Positions 50,755 to 59,550 of a stretch of 64,000 nt of DNA are shown in pieces. This DNA comes from Bog-473 sp963843365 (GTDB taxonomy: Bacteria > Actinomycetota > Acidimicrobiia > Acidimicrobiales > RAAP-2). The stretch covers positions 930,001 to 994,000 of the forward strand of contig CAWJKG010000002.1 in assembly GCA_963843365.1 (NCBI GenBank). Reading direction: 5' to 3'. Position 1 is the first letter of the stretch. Each line of letters starts with the position of its first letter. The position numbers and the translations under genes are program-made. Under the pieces are notes generated by a model. That model did no database searches, was not told where the DNA came from, and worked only from the letters and a program-made list of their open reading frames with translations.

Positions 50755-52041
50755 ATGGCCTCTGACGTCCTCGCCGTCGCCGACCGCCTGTGGAAGGGCG
50801 AGCTGTCGACGTCCACGTTCCATCCCGTCGACCACATCGGGGGCTTCGTCGAGATCACCGACGGCGTGGGGTTCTGCCCCTCCTTCGCCAACGTGTCGTC
50901 CTTCGCCACGGAGGACGGCCTCGTCCTGGTGGACACCGGCAGCGCACCGCTGGCGCAGATCGTCCACGACGACATCCGCACGTGGAGCTCCGCCCGCCTC
51001 AACACGGCCGTCTACTCGCACGGACACATCGACCACGTCTTCGGCGTGCCCGTGTGGGAGCAGGAGGCCGCCGCCGAGGGGTGGGCCGCACCCGAGGTCA
51101 TCGCCCATCACGCGCTCCCGGCCCGCTTCGACCGCTACATCTTCACGGCGGGCTACAACACCATCATCAACCGCCGGCAGTTCGGCTTCACCGACCTGCA
51201 GTGGCCGACCGAGTACCGCTACCCGGACCGGACCTACCACGATGCGCTCGAACTGTCGGTCGGCGGCCTGGGCTTCTCGCTGCGCCACGAGAAGGGTGAG
51301 ACGGACGACCACACCGTGACGTGGCAGCCCGACAGCCGGGTGCTCTGCTGCGGGGACCTCTTCATCTGGGCCTCCCCCAACGCCGGCAACCCCCAGAAGG
51401 TGCAGCGCTACCCGCGGGAGTGGGCCGCCGCGTTGCGTCGCATGCTCTCGCTCGATGCGGAGTTCCTGCTCCCCGGCCACGGCTTCCCGGTCATGGGAGC
51501 CGACCGCGTCCGTACCGCCCTGACCGACACGGCGGACCTCCTGGACTCCCTCGTCGACCAGACGCTGGCCGTCATGAACGCCGGCGGGCGCCTCGACGAC
51601 GCCATCCACACCGTGCGCGTGCCGGCCGGGCTGGCGGACCGCCCGTTCCTCCAACCCGTCTACGACGAGCCGGAGTTCATTGTGCACACGGTCTGGCGCC
51701 TCTACGGGGGCTGGTGGGACGGGAACCCGGCCACGCTGCAGCCGGCGCCCGAACGCGCCCTGGCGACGGAGCTGGCCGAGCTGGCCGGGGGGCCGGGCGT
51801 GCTGGCCGACCGGGCGCGGGAACTGCTGGCCCTGGCCCTGGCAGCAGACGCCGACGCGGACGGGGCGCTCCGCCTGGCCGGCCACCTGGCCGAGCAGGCC
51901 TGGCTGGCCCGACCTGATGACCAGGGGGTGCAGCGGGCGCGTCAGGAGGTCTTCGCCGCCAGGGCGGCGCGTGCCACCTCCACCATGGCGCGAGGGGTCT
52001 TCACCTGGGCCGCCAACGAGGCGGTCGACCATCCGCACTAG
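50755..52041 (+). CDS. MBL-fold metallohydrolase, alkylsulfatase-like
   Basis: 428 residues. The metallo-beta-lactamase motif SHGHIDHVFG follows VLVDTG; a second site GDDHTV-like region and CCGDLFIWASPNAGNPQK, then LLPGHGFPV, provide the remaining ligands. A C-terminal helical domain (DDAIHTVRVP, PEFIVHTVWRLYGGWWDGNPATLQP) matches the alkyl-sulfatase dimerisation domain of BDS1-type enzymes. It may cleave alkyl sulfates or related esters. No signal peptide. It begins 15 nt after tatA. Confidence 0.87.
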   Translation: MASDVLAVADRLWKGELSTSTFHPVDHIGGFVEITDGVGFCPSFANVSSFATEDGLVLVDTGSAPLAQIVHDDIRTWSSARLNTAVYSHGHIDHVFGVPVWEQEAAAEGWAAPEVIAHHALPARFDRYIFTAGYNTIINRRQFGFTDLQWPTEYRYPDRTYHDALELSVGGLGFSLRHEKGETDDHTVTWQPDSRVLCCGDLFIWASPNAGNPQKVQRYPREWAAALRRMLSLDAEFLLPGHGFPVMGADRVRTALTDTADLLDSLVDQTLAVMNAGGRLDDAIHTVRVPAGLADRPFLQPVYDEPEFIVHTVWRLYGGWWDGNPATLQPAPERALATELAELAGGPGVLADRARELLALALAADADADGALRLAGHLAEQAWLARPDDQGVQRARQEVFAARAARATSTMARGVFTWAANEAVDHPH

Positions 52042-52096
52042 CCCTCGGGCCTGCGGGAGAACGGTCTGCGATTTCCAATTTTTTTGCCGGGTTCGA

Positions 52097-52102
52097 TAGT
52101 GT
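52097..52102 (+). promoter_or_regulatory. -10 element TAGTGT of the cytochrome oxidase operon, leaderless
   Basis: TAGTGT ends 7 nt before GTG 52110. An AT-rich stretch with eight T in a row lies at 52079-52086 in the spacer, unusual for this window. Confidence 0.55.
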
Positions 52103-52109
52103 CGGCGCG

Positions 52110-53024
52110 GTGGACTCGTCGCTGACCAGCCCGTCTCCCGGTACGCCTGAAACCCCAGCTCGCAGCACCAAGAGTCCCCGCCGCAGGTTGGCTGCCTTGG
52201 TGGTCGGCCTGGGTGCCCTGCTGCTCACCGGCTGCCAGCTCCCGACGTTCGGCGGCTACAAGGGTGCCACCTCCCAGGCCCGCTCGACCTTCCACCTCTG
52301 GCAGGGCTTCTTCATCGCCGGCATCGTCGTGGGCGGCTTCACCCTCCTGCTCATCTGCTGGGCCATCTTCCGCTACCGGCGCCGCTCCGACGAGATGCCG
52401 GTGCAGACCCAGTACCACACGCTCACCGAGATCGTCTACACGGTCTTGCCCATCCTGATCGTCATCGGGCTCTTCGTGGCCACGGTCGTGGTGGAGAACA
52501 CGGTCACGGCGGTCGAGCCCAACCCCGGCACCGTCATCCACGTCTACGCCTTCCAGTGGGGCTGGGAATTCGAGTACCCCAACGGGGTCAAGGTCATCGG
52601 CCAGACCACCGACGCGCCCACCATGGTGGTGCCCACGGGGCAGACGACCCGCGTCTACCTGCGCTCCTACGACGTGCTGCACGGCTTCTACGTGCCGGAG
52701 TTCAACTTCAGCCGCTACGCCAGCCCGGGCTACTGGACCAGCTTCGACCTGAACGTCCTGCATGACGGGGTCTACCGCGGCCAGTGCACGCAGCTCTGCG
52801 GGCTCTACCACTCCATCATGTTCTTCAACGTGCGTTCCGTGTCCCCGGCGGCCTACGCGGTCTGGCTCCGGACCACCCACGCCTTCCAGGTCGCCCACCC
52901 CTCGTCCATCGGTCAGCTCCCGGCCAGCCTGCATGCCAATCAGAACGGAACTGTGCCCAGCTACTCTGGCAATTCCGGCAGCGGGAACACCGGCAATACA
53001 GGAGGTCTCCTCTACGGTGACTGA
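52110..53024 (+). CDS. ctaC: Cytochrome c oxidase subunit II
   Basis: 304 residues. A lipoprotein-type signal (LLLTGC, Cys 42), two membrane helices (FFIAGIVVGGFTLLLICWAIF and IVYTVLPILIVIGLFVATVVV) and a cupredoxin domain. The CuA ligands are complete: His in DVLHGFYVPEF and GQCTQLCGLYHSIMFF. QWGWEFEYPNG is the aromatic electron-entry patch. The tail is Gly/Asn/Ser-rich. It overlaps ctaD by 8 nt. Leaderless start at GTG 52110. Confidence 0.96.
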   Translation: MDSSLTSPSPGTPETPARSTKSPRRRLAALVVGLGALLLTGCQLPTFGGYKGATSQARSTFHLWQGFFIAGIVVGGFTLLLICWAIFRYRRRSDEMPVQTQYHTLTEIVYTVLPILIVIGLFVATVVVENTVTAVEPNPGTVIHVYAFQWGWEFEYPNGVKVIGQTTDAPTMVVPTGQTTRVYLRSYDVLHGFYVPEFNFSRYASPGYWTSFDLNVLHDGVYRGQCTQLCGLYHSIMFFNVRSVSPAAYAVWLRTTHAFQVAHPSSIGQLPASLHANQNGTVPSYSGNSGSGNTGNTGGLLYGD

Positions 53025-54849
53025 CGTCATCGCCCCCCCGGGCGTCCAGGAGCAGGAACCACTCCACCTGCCGCCGTCCGTCCCCGGCGAAGGACAGCAG
53101 CCGACCCACGGCGGGCACGACGAGCACGGACCGACCGGCATCCTCAAGTGGCTGACCTCGACCGACCACAAGGTCATCGGGCTGAGCTACATGATCACCG
53201 CCATCGTCATCTTCTACATATCAGGCGTGATGGCCCTCGTCATGCGCCTGCAGCTGACCTCGCCCCACTCCTCGCTCCTGAGCTTCGGCCAGTTCAACGC
53301 GCTCTTCACCATGCACGGCAGCCTGATGCTGTACCTCTTCGCCGGGCCTTTCGCCTTCGGTGGCCTGGCCAACTACATCGTGCCGCTGCAGGTCGGTGCG
53401 CCCGACATGGCGTACCCGCGCCTCAACGCGTTGAGCTACTGGCTCTACCTGACCGGCTCCATCACCATGATGATGACGTTCTTCGTGGCCGGCGGCGCCG
53501 CGGAGTTCGGCTGGGTGGCCTACGCCCCGCTCTCGAGCACCACCAGCTCTCCGGGGGCCGGCCCCGACCTGTGGATCATGGCGCTGGCCCTGACCGGGTT
53601 CTCCGCCATCTTCACCGGTGTGAACCTGTGCGGGACCATCTTCTACCTGCGGGCGCCGGGCATGACCATGTTCCGCATGCCCATCTTCACCTGGAACATG
53701 CTGGTGACCGGGATCCTGATCCTGATCGCCTTCCCGGTGTTGACGGCCGCGCTGATCATGCTCTTCGCCGACCGCCACTTCGGGACTCACATCTACACGG
53801 CGGTGGGCTGCCACCTCGTCAGCGGCGCGCCCATGCACTCGTGCGGGTCACCGCTCCTGTGGCAGAACCTGTTCTGGTTCTTCGGCCATCCCGAGGTCTA
53901 CATCCTCGCCCTGCCGTTCTTCGGCATCGTGACCGAGATCCTCCCGGTCTTCTCACGCAAGCCGGTGTTCGGGTACAAGGGGATGGTTTTCGCCACCATG
54001 GCCATCGCCGCCCTGTCCACCGGCGTGTGGGCACACCACATGTTCACGACCGGGGCGGTGCTGCTGCCGTTCTTCTCCTTCCTCAGCCTGCTGATCGCGG
54101 TGCCCACCGGCATCAAGTTCTTCAACTGGATCGGCACCATGTGGCACGGGCAATTGACCTTCACCACGCCCATGCTGTTCAGCATCGGGTTCCTGTTCGC
54201 CTTCCTCATGGGCGGCGTGACGGGGATCATGCTGGCGTCACCGCCGATCGACTTCGCCACCCACGACACCTACTTCGTCGTGGCCCACTTCCACCAGGTG
54301 CTCTTCGGGACGGCCGTGTTCGCCGGGTTCGCCGGCGTCTACTACTGGTATCCCAAGATGTTCGGCCGCATGCTGCGCGAGAGCCTGGGCAAGTGGCACT
54401 TCTGGCTGATGTTCATCGGCTTCTGGGTGACGTTCATGCCCCAGTACGTCGTCGGCCTGCTGGGCATGCCCCGGCGCGTGGCCAGCTACCCGTCCAACCT
54501 CGGCTGGCAGAGCTACAACATCGTGTCGACCGTCGGTGCCTTCATCGTCGCCCTTTCGTTCGCCTTCCTGCTGGTGAACTTCTTCGTGTCGTGGCGCAAG
54601 CCCGTCCCCGCCGGGAACAACCCCTGGGACGCCCACACGCTCGAGTGGTTCACCACCTCGCCCCCGCCGCACCACAACTACACGCACCTCCCCCCCATCC
54701 GCTCGGAGCGCCCGACGTGGGACTACAACCACCCGGACGCGCTGACGGTGGCCCACGGCCGGGCTGCGCACACCAACGGCAACGGCAATGGTCACGGAAA
54801 GACCAACGGTGACGGCAAGGGCAACGGAAAGGTGACGGCAGGCGTATGA
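53017..54849 (+). CDS. ctaD: Cytochrome c oxidase subunit I
   Basis: 610 residues, 12 membrane helices. Heme a ligand His in LFTMHGSLM, the CuB/Tyr motif HPEVYI, CuB histidines in WAHHMF, heme ligands in VVAHFHQVLFG. FGGLANYIVP, and GPDLWIMALALTGFSAIFTGVN are typical of actinobacterial aa3 oxidase. Start GTG 53017 overlaps ctaC. The last 25 residues are a repetitive Gly/Asn/Lys tail (NGNGNGHGKTNGDGKG), not seen in typical CtaD. Overlaps ctaF by 4 nt. Confidence 0.97.
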   Translation: MTDVIAPPGVQEQEPLHLPPSVPGEGQQPTHGGHDEHGPTGILKWLTSTDHKVIGLSYMITAIVIFYISGVMALVMRLQLTSPHSSLLSFGQFNALFTMHGSLMLYLFAGPFAFGGLANYIVPLQVGAPDMAYPRLNALSYWLYLTGSITMMMTFFVAGGAAEFGWVAYAPLSSTTSSPGAGPDLWIMALALTGFSAIFTGVNLCGTIFYLRAPGMTMFRMPIFTWNMLVTGILILIAFPVLTAALIMLFADRHFGTHIYTAVGCHLVSGAPMHSCGSPLLWQNLFWFFGHPEVYILALPFFGIVTEILPVFSRKPVFGYKGMVFATMAIAALSTGVWAHHMFTTGAVLLPFFSFLSLLIAVPTGIKFFNWIGTMWHGQLTFTTPMLFSIGFLFAFLMGGVTGIMLASPPIDFATHDTYFVVAHFHQVLFGTAVFAGFAGVYYWYPKMFGRMLRESLGKWHFWLMFIGFWVTFMPQYVVGLLGMPRRVASYPSNLGWQSYNIVSTVGAFIVALSFAFLLVNFFVSWRKPVPAGNNPWDAHTLEWFTTSPPPHHNYTHLPPIRSERPTWDYNHPDALTVAHGRAAHTNGNGNGHGKTNGDGKGNGKVTAGV

Positions 54850-55280
54850 AGGTCTCGGCGGTCTTCCTCCTGTTCCTCGGGGTCTTCTTCGGGCTCATCG
54901 GGCTCGTCTACTGGTTCTGGGCGTACGAGGACGGCGGCGGCGTGATGCTGCTCGGCGCCACGCTGCTCGGCTTCCTCCCCGGCCTCTACTACTTCTTCTG
55001 GCATCGCCGCTTCCACGGCCACAAGTACTTCTACTGGGGCAAGGTGCACGCGCCCGGTGACCGCCCCTCCGACCGCGAGGACGCGGAGCTGGCCGACGGC
55101 GCGGGGACCATCGACTCGTTCCCCGGCTCCTCCATCTGGCCCTTCGTCCTCGGCATGGGCGCCTTCATGACGGTGCTCGCGCTCGTCTTCGGCTCCTGGC
55201 TGCTCTTCATCGGCGTCCCGCTGATCCTGACCGCGCTGACCGGCGTCACCGCCGAGAGCCGGCGCGGCGGCTCCGTCTGA
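54846..55280 (+). CDS. ctaF: Cytochrome c oxidase subunit IV
   Basis: 144 residues. Four helices in actinobacterial CtaF order: VFLLFLGVFFGLIGLVYWFWAYEDGG, MLLGATLLGFLPGLYYFFWHRR, then WPFVLGMGAFMTVLALVFG and WLLFIGVPLILTALTG. It is the small subunit unique to the actinobacterial aa3 oxidase. ATG overlaps the ctaD stop. Subunit III (ctaE) is not here and is probably with the qcr genes beyond the window. Confidence 0.92.
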   Translation: MKVSAVFLLFLGVFFGLIGLVYWFWAYEDGGGVMLLGATLLGFLPGLYYFFWHRRFHGHKYFYWGKVHAPGDRPSDREDAELADGAGTIDSFPGSSIWPFVLGMGAFMTVLALVFGSWLLFIGVPLILTALTGVTAESRRGGSV

Positions 55281-55342
55281 CCTCTTCGCACGCGCGCCGC
55301 AGTCAGTCACTGAGGCCCGTCCGGGGCCACGGAGGCCGCCGG

Positions 55343-55348
55343 TAGCCT
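55343..55348 (+). promoter_or_regulatory. -10 element TAGCCT, leaderless promoter
   Basis: TAGCCT ends 6 nt before GTG 55355 of the MFS transporter gene. Confidence 0.45.
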
Positions 55349-55354
55349 GAACCG

Positions 55355-56591
55355 GTGGACACGACGGACGCGAGCGGCCCTGCCGCGCATCCGCTCTCAC
55401 GGGGCCTCGTGGTGCTCATCGCCGTGGCCACGGGGGCGGTCGTGGCCAACCTCTACTACGCGCAACCGGTGCTGCATCAGGTGGCGCGTACGTTCCATTC
55501 GGGCCCCGGGCCGACCTCGAGCATCATCACCGCCAGCCAGGTCGGTTACGCCGCCGGCCTGCTCCTCGTTGTCCCACTGGGCGACCTCCACCCGCGCCGC
55601 GGCCTCGTCACACGCCTCTTCTGCCTGAGCGCGGTGGCCCTCGTCGGCTGCGCGCTCGGCCCCCGACCTGTGGTTCTTCGCCGTGGCCTCCGTCCTCGTC
55701 GGCGGCGCCTCCGTGGCGGGGCAGGTCATGATCCCCTTCGCCGCCGACCTGGCACCCGAGGAACGGCGCGGCCGGGTGGTGGCCCGCATCATGACGGGAC
55801 TGCTGCTCGGCATCCTCCTCGCCCGCACCGTCTCGGGGCTGGTGGCGCAGGCGGCCGGCTGGCGGGCGATCTACTGGTTCTCGGCGGCGCTGATGGTGCT
55901 CTTCGCGCTCGTGCTGTGGCGGGCCCTGCCCGCGGAGGGCCCGCGTCCGCACCGCAGCTACCCCGAGCTGGTCGGGTCCTCGCTCCGCCTGTTGGTGACC
56001 GAGCCCGTGCTGCGGCGGCGAGCCTGGCACGGCGCCTGCGCGTTCGCCGCCTTCAGCGTGCTGTGGACGACCCTGGCCTTCCTCCTGTCGGGCAGCCCCT
56101 ACCGCTATTCCAACGCCGTCATCGGCCTCTTCGGTCTGGTGGGCGCCGGCGGGATTCTGGCGGCCAACCTCGCCGGCAAGCTGGCGGACTCGGCGCGGCA
56201 CACCGCCACCACGGTCGTGGCCGGCATCCTCCTCACCGGATCCTTCGCCTTGCTCTGGGCCGGCCGCACCTCGCTGGCCGCCCTCGTCATCGGGATCGTG
56301 GTGCTCGACATGGGCACCCAGGGCATGCAGATCACCAACCAGTCGGTGATCTACGCCCTGCGGCCCGATGCCCGGAGCAGGATCAACAGCGCCTACATGG
56401 TCTGCTACTTCCTGGGCGGCGCCGCCGGCTCACTGGCTGCCGGTGCCCTCTACGGCGCCCACGGCTGGGCCGGGGTCTGCGTGCTCGGGGCCGGGATGGG
56501 CGTGCTGACGTTGGCGATGTCCGTCTACGACCGCGTACGGCCGGCCGTGCGCGTTCAGCCCTCGACGATCTCGAGCCCGTTGCCGTCCTGA
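55355..56591 (+). CDS. MFS transporter (one frameshift)
   Basis: About 412 residues with 12 predicted helices. LVVLIAVATGAVVANLYYAQPVLHQ at the start, MFS loop LGDLHPRRGLV (GDxxxRR), later ASVLVGGASVAGQVMIPF and GIVVLDMGTQGMQITNQSVIY. This pattern is that of YnfM/AraJ-type drug or solute exporters. The frame breaks in a C5 run at 55661-55665: LVGCALGP must join DLWFFAVASVLVGG. The 3' end overlaps the convergent VOC gene by 37 nt. Confidence 0.87.
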
Positions 56592-56929
56592 TCCCGGAAG
56601 GCGAACATCGGCGGCACGCCGGGCCAGCGGAGGACGTCATCGACGTCGACCGCCGCCGCACGCATAGCGGCGTGGGTGGCATCGACGTCGGCGGTGGTGA
56701 GCCGGATGCCCGTCTCGGCCCCAGCCGCCCGCTCGGGGTGGGCGCGCTCGAGGGCGATGGAGACGGGCGCGCCGGGAGGTGCCACCTCTATCCAGCGCGC
56801 GCCCTCCCCCATGGGCACGTCCAACCGCGTCTCGAACCCGAGCGCGCCGTAGAAGGCGAGAGCCCGTTCCTGGTCGACGACAGGGATGCCGACGGCGTGC
56901 ACCCCGGTGATGACGATGTGCGGCGACAC
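56555..56929 (-). CDS. VOC-family (glyoxalase/bleomycin resistance-like) protein
   Basis: 124 residues, one pair of beta-alpha-beta-beta-beta units: VHAVGIPVVDQERALAFYGALGFETR and, at the C-terminus, FRDQDGNGLEIVEG with the metal-ligand Glu. Start GTG 56929. It follows the ArsR-SRPBCC gene by 9 nt on the same strand and is likely co-transcribed with it. Confidence 0.88.
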   Translation of the reverse strand: MSPHIVITGVHAVGIPVVDQERALAFYGALGFETRLDVPMGEGARWIEVAPPGAPVSIALERAHPERAAGAETGIRLTTADVDATHAAMRAAAVDVDDVLRWPGVPPMFAFRDQDGNGLEIVEG

Positions 56930-56938
56930 GGCGATCGC

Positions 56939-57707
56939 TCAGCTGTAGCGGATCGAACCGGGCGTGGTGAGCTCCTCGCCCGTTTCGAGCCAGGTCTTGA
57001 GCCCGGAGAGGATCATCGGCCAGCCGCCGTAGATCTGCGCGTTGGCGCCTTCGCGGATGTGGTCGTGGGTCAGCGTGAGATGGCACGAGTCGTCGCCCAC
57101 CGTCTCGATCTCCCACGTGACGCGCGAGATGCCCTCCGCCTTCACGTCGTCGTCCCACAGCGCCGCCATGGTGTGCACGAGCCGGCGCGGCGGGTCCACC
57201 TCGAGCACCTCACCCTCACCGAGATGGACGCCGTGCTTGTCGACATCGACGCTGATCGGCGCCCCCACCTTCCACTCCGAGTAGGCCGCGGCGCCGAAGT
57301 TGTACTTCGCCCGGATCTCGGGGTCGACGATGGCCGCCCACAGGAGCTCCGGCGTCGTCTTGATGAAGATCTCGTACACCTTTTCCATCTGGCTCTCCAG
57401 TCTCTCCTTGATCTCGCTGAGCCCTGCCACCCAGGGCTCCGAGTACTTGCCGACCCATCGGTCATGGACGAGCCGGATCGGAACCGGGTTGAGGAAGTGG
57501 AGCTTCTGGCGCCCCCGGCGCCTGGTCACCACCAGGCCCGCCTCCTCCAGCACCTTCAGGTGCTTCATGACGCCGAAGCGCGGTCATGGCGAACCGTTCC
57601 TCCAGCATGCTCAAGGTCTGCCCGTCCTCCCGGAACAACTCGTCGAGCAAGTCACGCCGGGTGGGGTCGGCCAGAGCCTTGAACACCTCATCCACGACCG
57701 GGACCAT
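56939..57707 (-). CDS. ArsR-type HTH fused to SRPBCC/AHSA1 domain (one frameshift)
   Basis: About 255 residues. N-terminal winged helix: VFKALADPTRRDLLDELFREDGQTLSMLEERFAMTRFGVMKHL, then SRPBCC domain from EIFIKTTPELLWAAIVDPE to LKTWLETGEELT. One extra base near 57580-57584 separates ERFAMT from RFGVMKHLKVLEEAG. These proteins repress their own gene and bind a hydrophobic ligand in the SRPBCC pocket. A perfect palindrome begins 2 nt before ATG 57707. The VOC gene follows in the same unit. Confidence 0.88.
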
Positions 57708-57709
57708 AT

Positions 57710-57725
57710 GTGACTATTTAGTCAC
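57710..57725. promoter_or_regulatory. ArsR-type operator
   Basis: GTGACTA-TT-TAGTCAC is a perfect 7-bp inverted repeat beginning 2 nt upstream of the regulator's ATG, the only AT-rich site in the area. Position and symmetry fit autorepression by the ArsR-SRPBCC protein. Confidence 0.65.
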
Positions 57726-57823
57726 CTGTCAAGAGGGGCGGCCGGGCGGCGGGGCGGCGGGCGTCGGGGGTGGACCCGGTGGACCTCCCCCGGACTCCGC
57801 GCACCCAGGGGGTAAGAACGGGC

Positions 57824-58243
57824 ATGGACAATCGTGTGTCGGTGATCACGCTCGGCGTGGCGGACGTGGAGCAGGCCTGGACGTTCTACGAGGAGCTGGG
57901 GTGGACGGGCGAGACACCCGACGGCGACGTGGTCTTCTTCCAGGCCGGCGGCATGGTCATGGCCCTGTGGAGCCGGGACAAGCTGGCGGAGGACAGCGCC
58001 GTCACCGACTGCGGAGGGTGGGGTGGGGTGACGCTGGCCTACAACGTGGGCTCGCCCGACGAGGTCGACGCCGTGCTGGACGCGGCCGAAGCGGCCGGCG
58101 GGACAATCGGACGGCCCGGGGCGGCGACCTTCTGGGGCGGCTACTCCGGGATCTTCATCGACCCGGACGGGCACCCGTGGGAGGTGGCGCACAATCCGGG
58201 CTGGGGCCTCGACGCTGACGGCGGCGTGCACCTGCACCCTTAG
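57824..58243 (+). CDS. VOC-family protein
   Basis: 139 residues, VOC fold: ITLGVADVEQAWTFYEELGWTGE, VVFFQAGGMVMALWSRDKLAED, VTLAYNVGSPDEVDAVLDAAEAAGG and FIDPDGHPWEVAHNPG with metal-ligand Glu. ATG 57824 is preceded by GGTAAGAACGGG, almost the same as before the lyase at 27799, possibly a variant leaderless promoter. Substrate unknown. Confidence 0.88.
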   Translation: MDNRVSVITLGVADVEQAWTFYEELGWTGETPDGDVVFFQAGGMVMALWSRDKLAEDSAVTDCGGWGGVTLAYNVGSPDEVDAVLDAAEAAGGTIGRPGAATFWGGYSGIFIDPDGHPWEVAHNPGWGLDADGGVHLHP

Positions 58244-58277
58244 GCAGCGCCGGAACGAAACCGGATTCTCCGCTGGC

Positions 58278-59402
58278 TCAGCCGACCGCTCCCGCCGGCG
58301 CACCACGCCGGGCGGCGAGGTGCCGCGAGCGTGCCCGCAGGCGCTGCAACCCCATCTGGCGCTCGCTGAGCGGGGGCTCCCATGCGGTGGCGCAGTTGCG
58401 TCCCGAGCGCTTGGCCACGTAGAGCGCCTCGTCGGCACGCCGCACCAACGCGTCGACGTCGTCGTTCGGCCCGCGCCATGTGCTGATCCCCATGCTCGCC
58501 GTGACCCAGTCCGAGCCGGTCAGGTCGTGCAGTGCATTCTGCAGGCGCTCGGCCGTCGCCATGGCGGCCTCCTGCTCGGTTTCGTGGAGCAGGAGCGCGA
58601 ACTCGTCACCGCCCAGACGGCCTACGACATCGGTCTCGCGGGCGCTCTGGCGCAGCACGCTCGCGATCAGCTTGAGGGCGCGGTCCCCGCAGTGGTGGCC
58701 ATTGGCGTCGTTCAGCATCTTGAGGTTGTCGACGTCGGCCACGATCAGGCTGAACGTGGCGTAGTGGCGTTCGGCCACCATCGACTCGTGTTCCAGGCGT
58801 TCCTGGAACGCCCGACGGGTGAGGCAACCCGTCAGGCCATCGAGACTGGCCGCCGCCACCAGCTGGCGCAGCAGGCGATCGCGGTTCGCGGCAGCCGCCG
58901 CGGTGATCACTCCGGCGATCACCATTCCGACCGCCAGGAAGGCTGCGGTGGACCAACTGCGGTCGGGCGTCAGCAAACTCACCACGAGCGTCGTGAGGAC
59001 CCCGAACCCCGCCAGGAACGTGACCATCCCGGCCGAGTACGCCAGTCCGGCGAACAGCATCGGGAGGATGAGGAAGTACGAGATCGGGCTGCGTATGCCA
59101 CCGTCGAGCACTGCACCCAGGGCCACGAAGACGAACGTGCAGGCGGCCCAGGAGGTGAAGAAGGACTTGGACCACCGGGTGTCCAGCAGGCGCAGGCCGA
59201 CGAGCCGGAACGGACCGATGGAGGCGATGAGGCTGGCGCCGCTCAGGATCACCAAGACCTCGCGGTGCGGTCCCGGGGTGGTGATGGAGTAGATCAGCAC
59301 GGCGAGGGCGCCCAGGCTGTACGTGAGCACGCCGACGGCGACGTAGCTGCGCCAGAACTTGGTCACGTTGGACGACATGTCGTGTGCTGAAGGTTGCCGC
59401 AT
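58278..59402 (-). CDS. Membrane-bound diguanylate cyclase (GGDEF)
   Basis: 374 residues; ATG 59378 is an alternative start. Six hydrophobic segments fill residues about 20-170. The GGDEF domain follows: DGLTGCLTRRAF, DVDNLKMLNDANGHHCGD, and GRLGGDEFALLLHE with GGDEF at 264-268. The RxxD inhibitory site (RETD, 255-258) is five residues before it, so product feedback is expected. It makes c-di-GMP in response to an unknown membrane signal. A basic tail of 30 residues ends the protein. Confidence 0.93.
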   Translation of the reverse strand: MRQPSAHDMSSNVTKFWRSYVAVGVLTYSLGALAVLIYSITTPGPHREVLVILSGASLIASIGPFRLVGLRLLDTRWSKSFFTSWAACTFVFVALGAVLDGGIRSPISYFLILPMLFAGLAYSAGMVTFLAGFGVLTTLVVSLLTPDRSWSTAAFLAVGMVIAGVITAAAAANRDRLLRQLVAAASLDGLTGCLTRRAFQERLEHESMVAERHYATFSLIVADVDNLKMLNDANGHHCGDRALKLIASVLRQSARETDVVGRLGGDEFALLLHETEQEAAMATAERLQNALHDLTGSDWVTASMGISTWRGPNDDVDALVRRADEALYVAKRSGRNCATAWEPPLSERQMGLQRLRARSRHLAARRGAPAGAVG

Positions 59403-59550
59403 GCCCCGATCCTCTGATCCCGTTGCCAGTCTCCTCGGTATCGGCCGGATTCACAACTGATGTTGAGGGGGATCTTGGGCCCGCGATCTCGGCCATTCCG
59501 GGGCGTGCTGACGCCCTCCGGGAAGGGCAGTGCGAGCGGGTCGGGACGGT

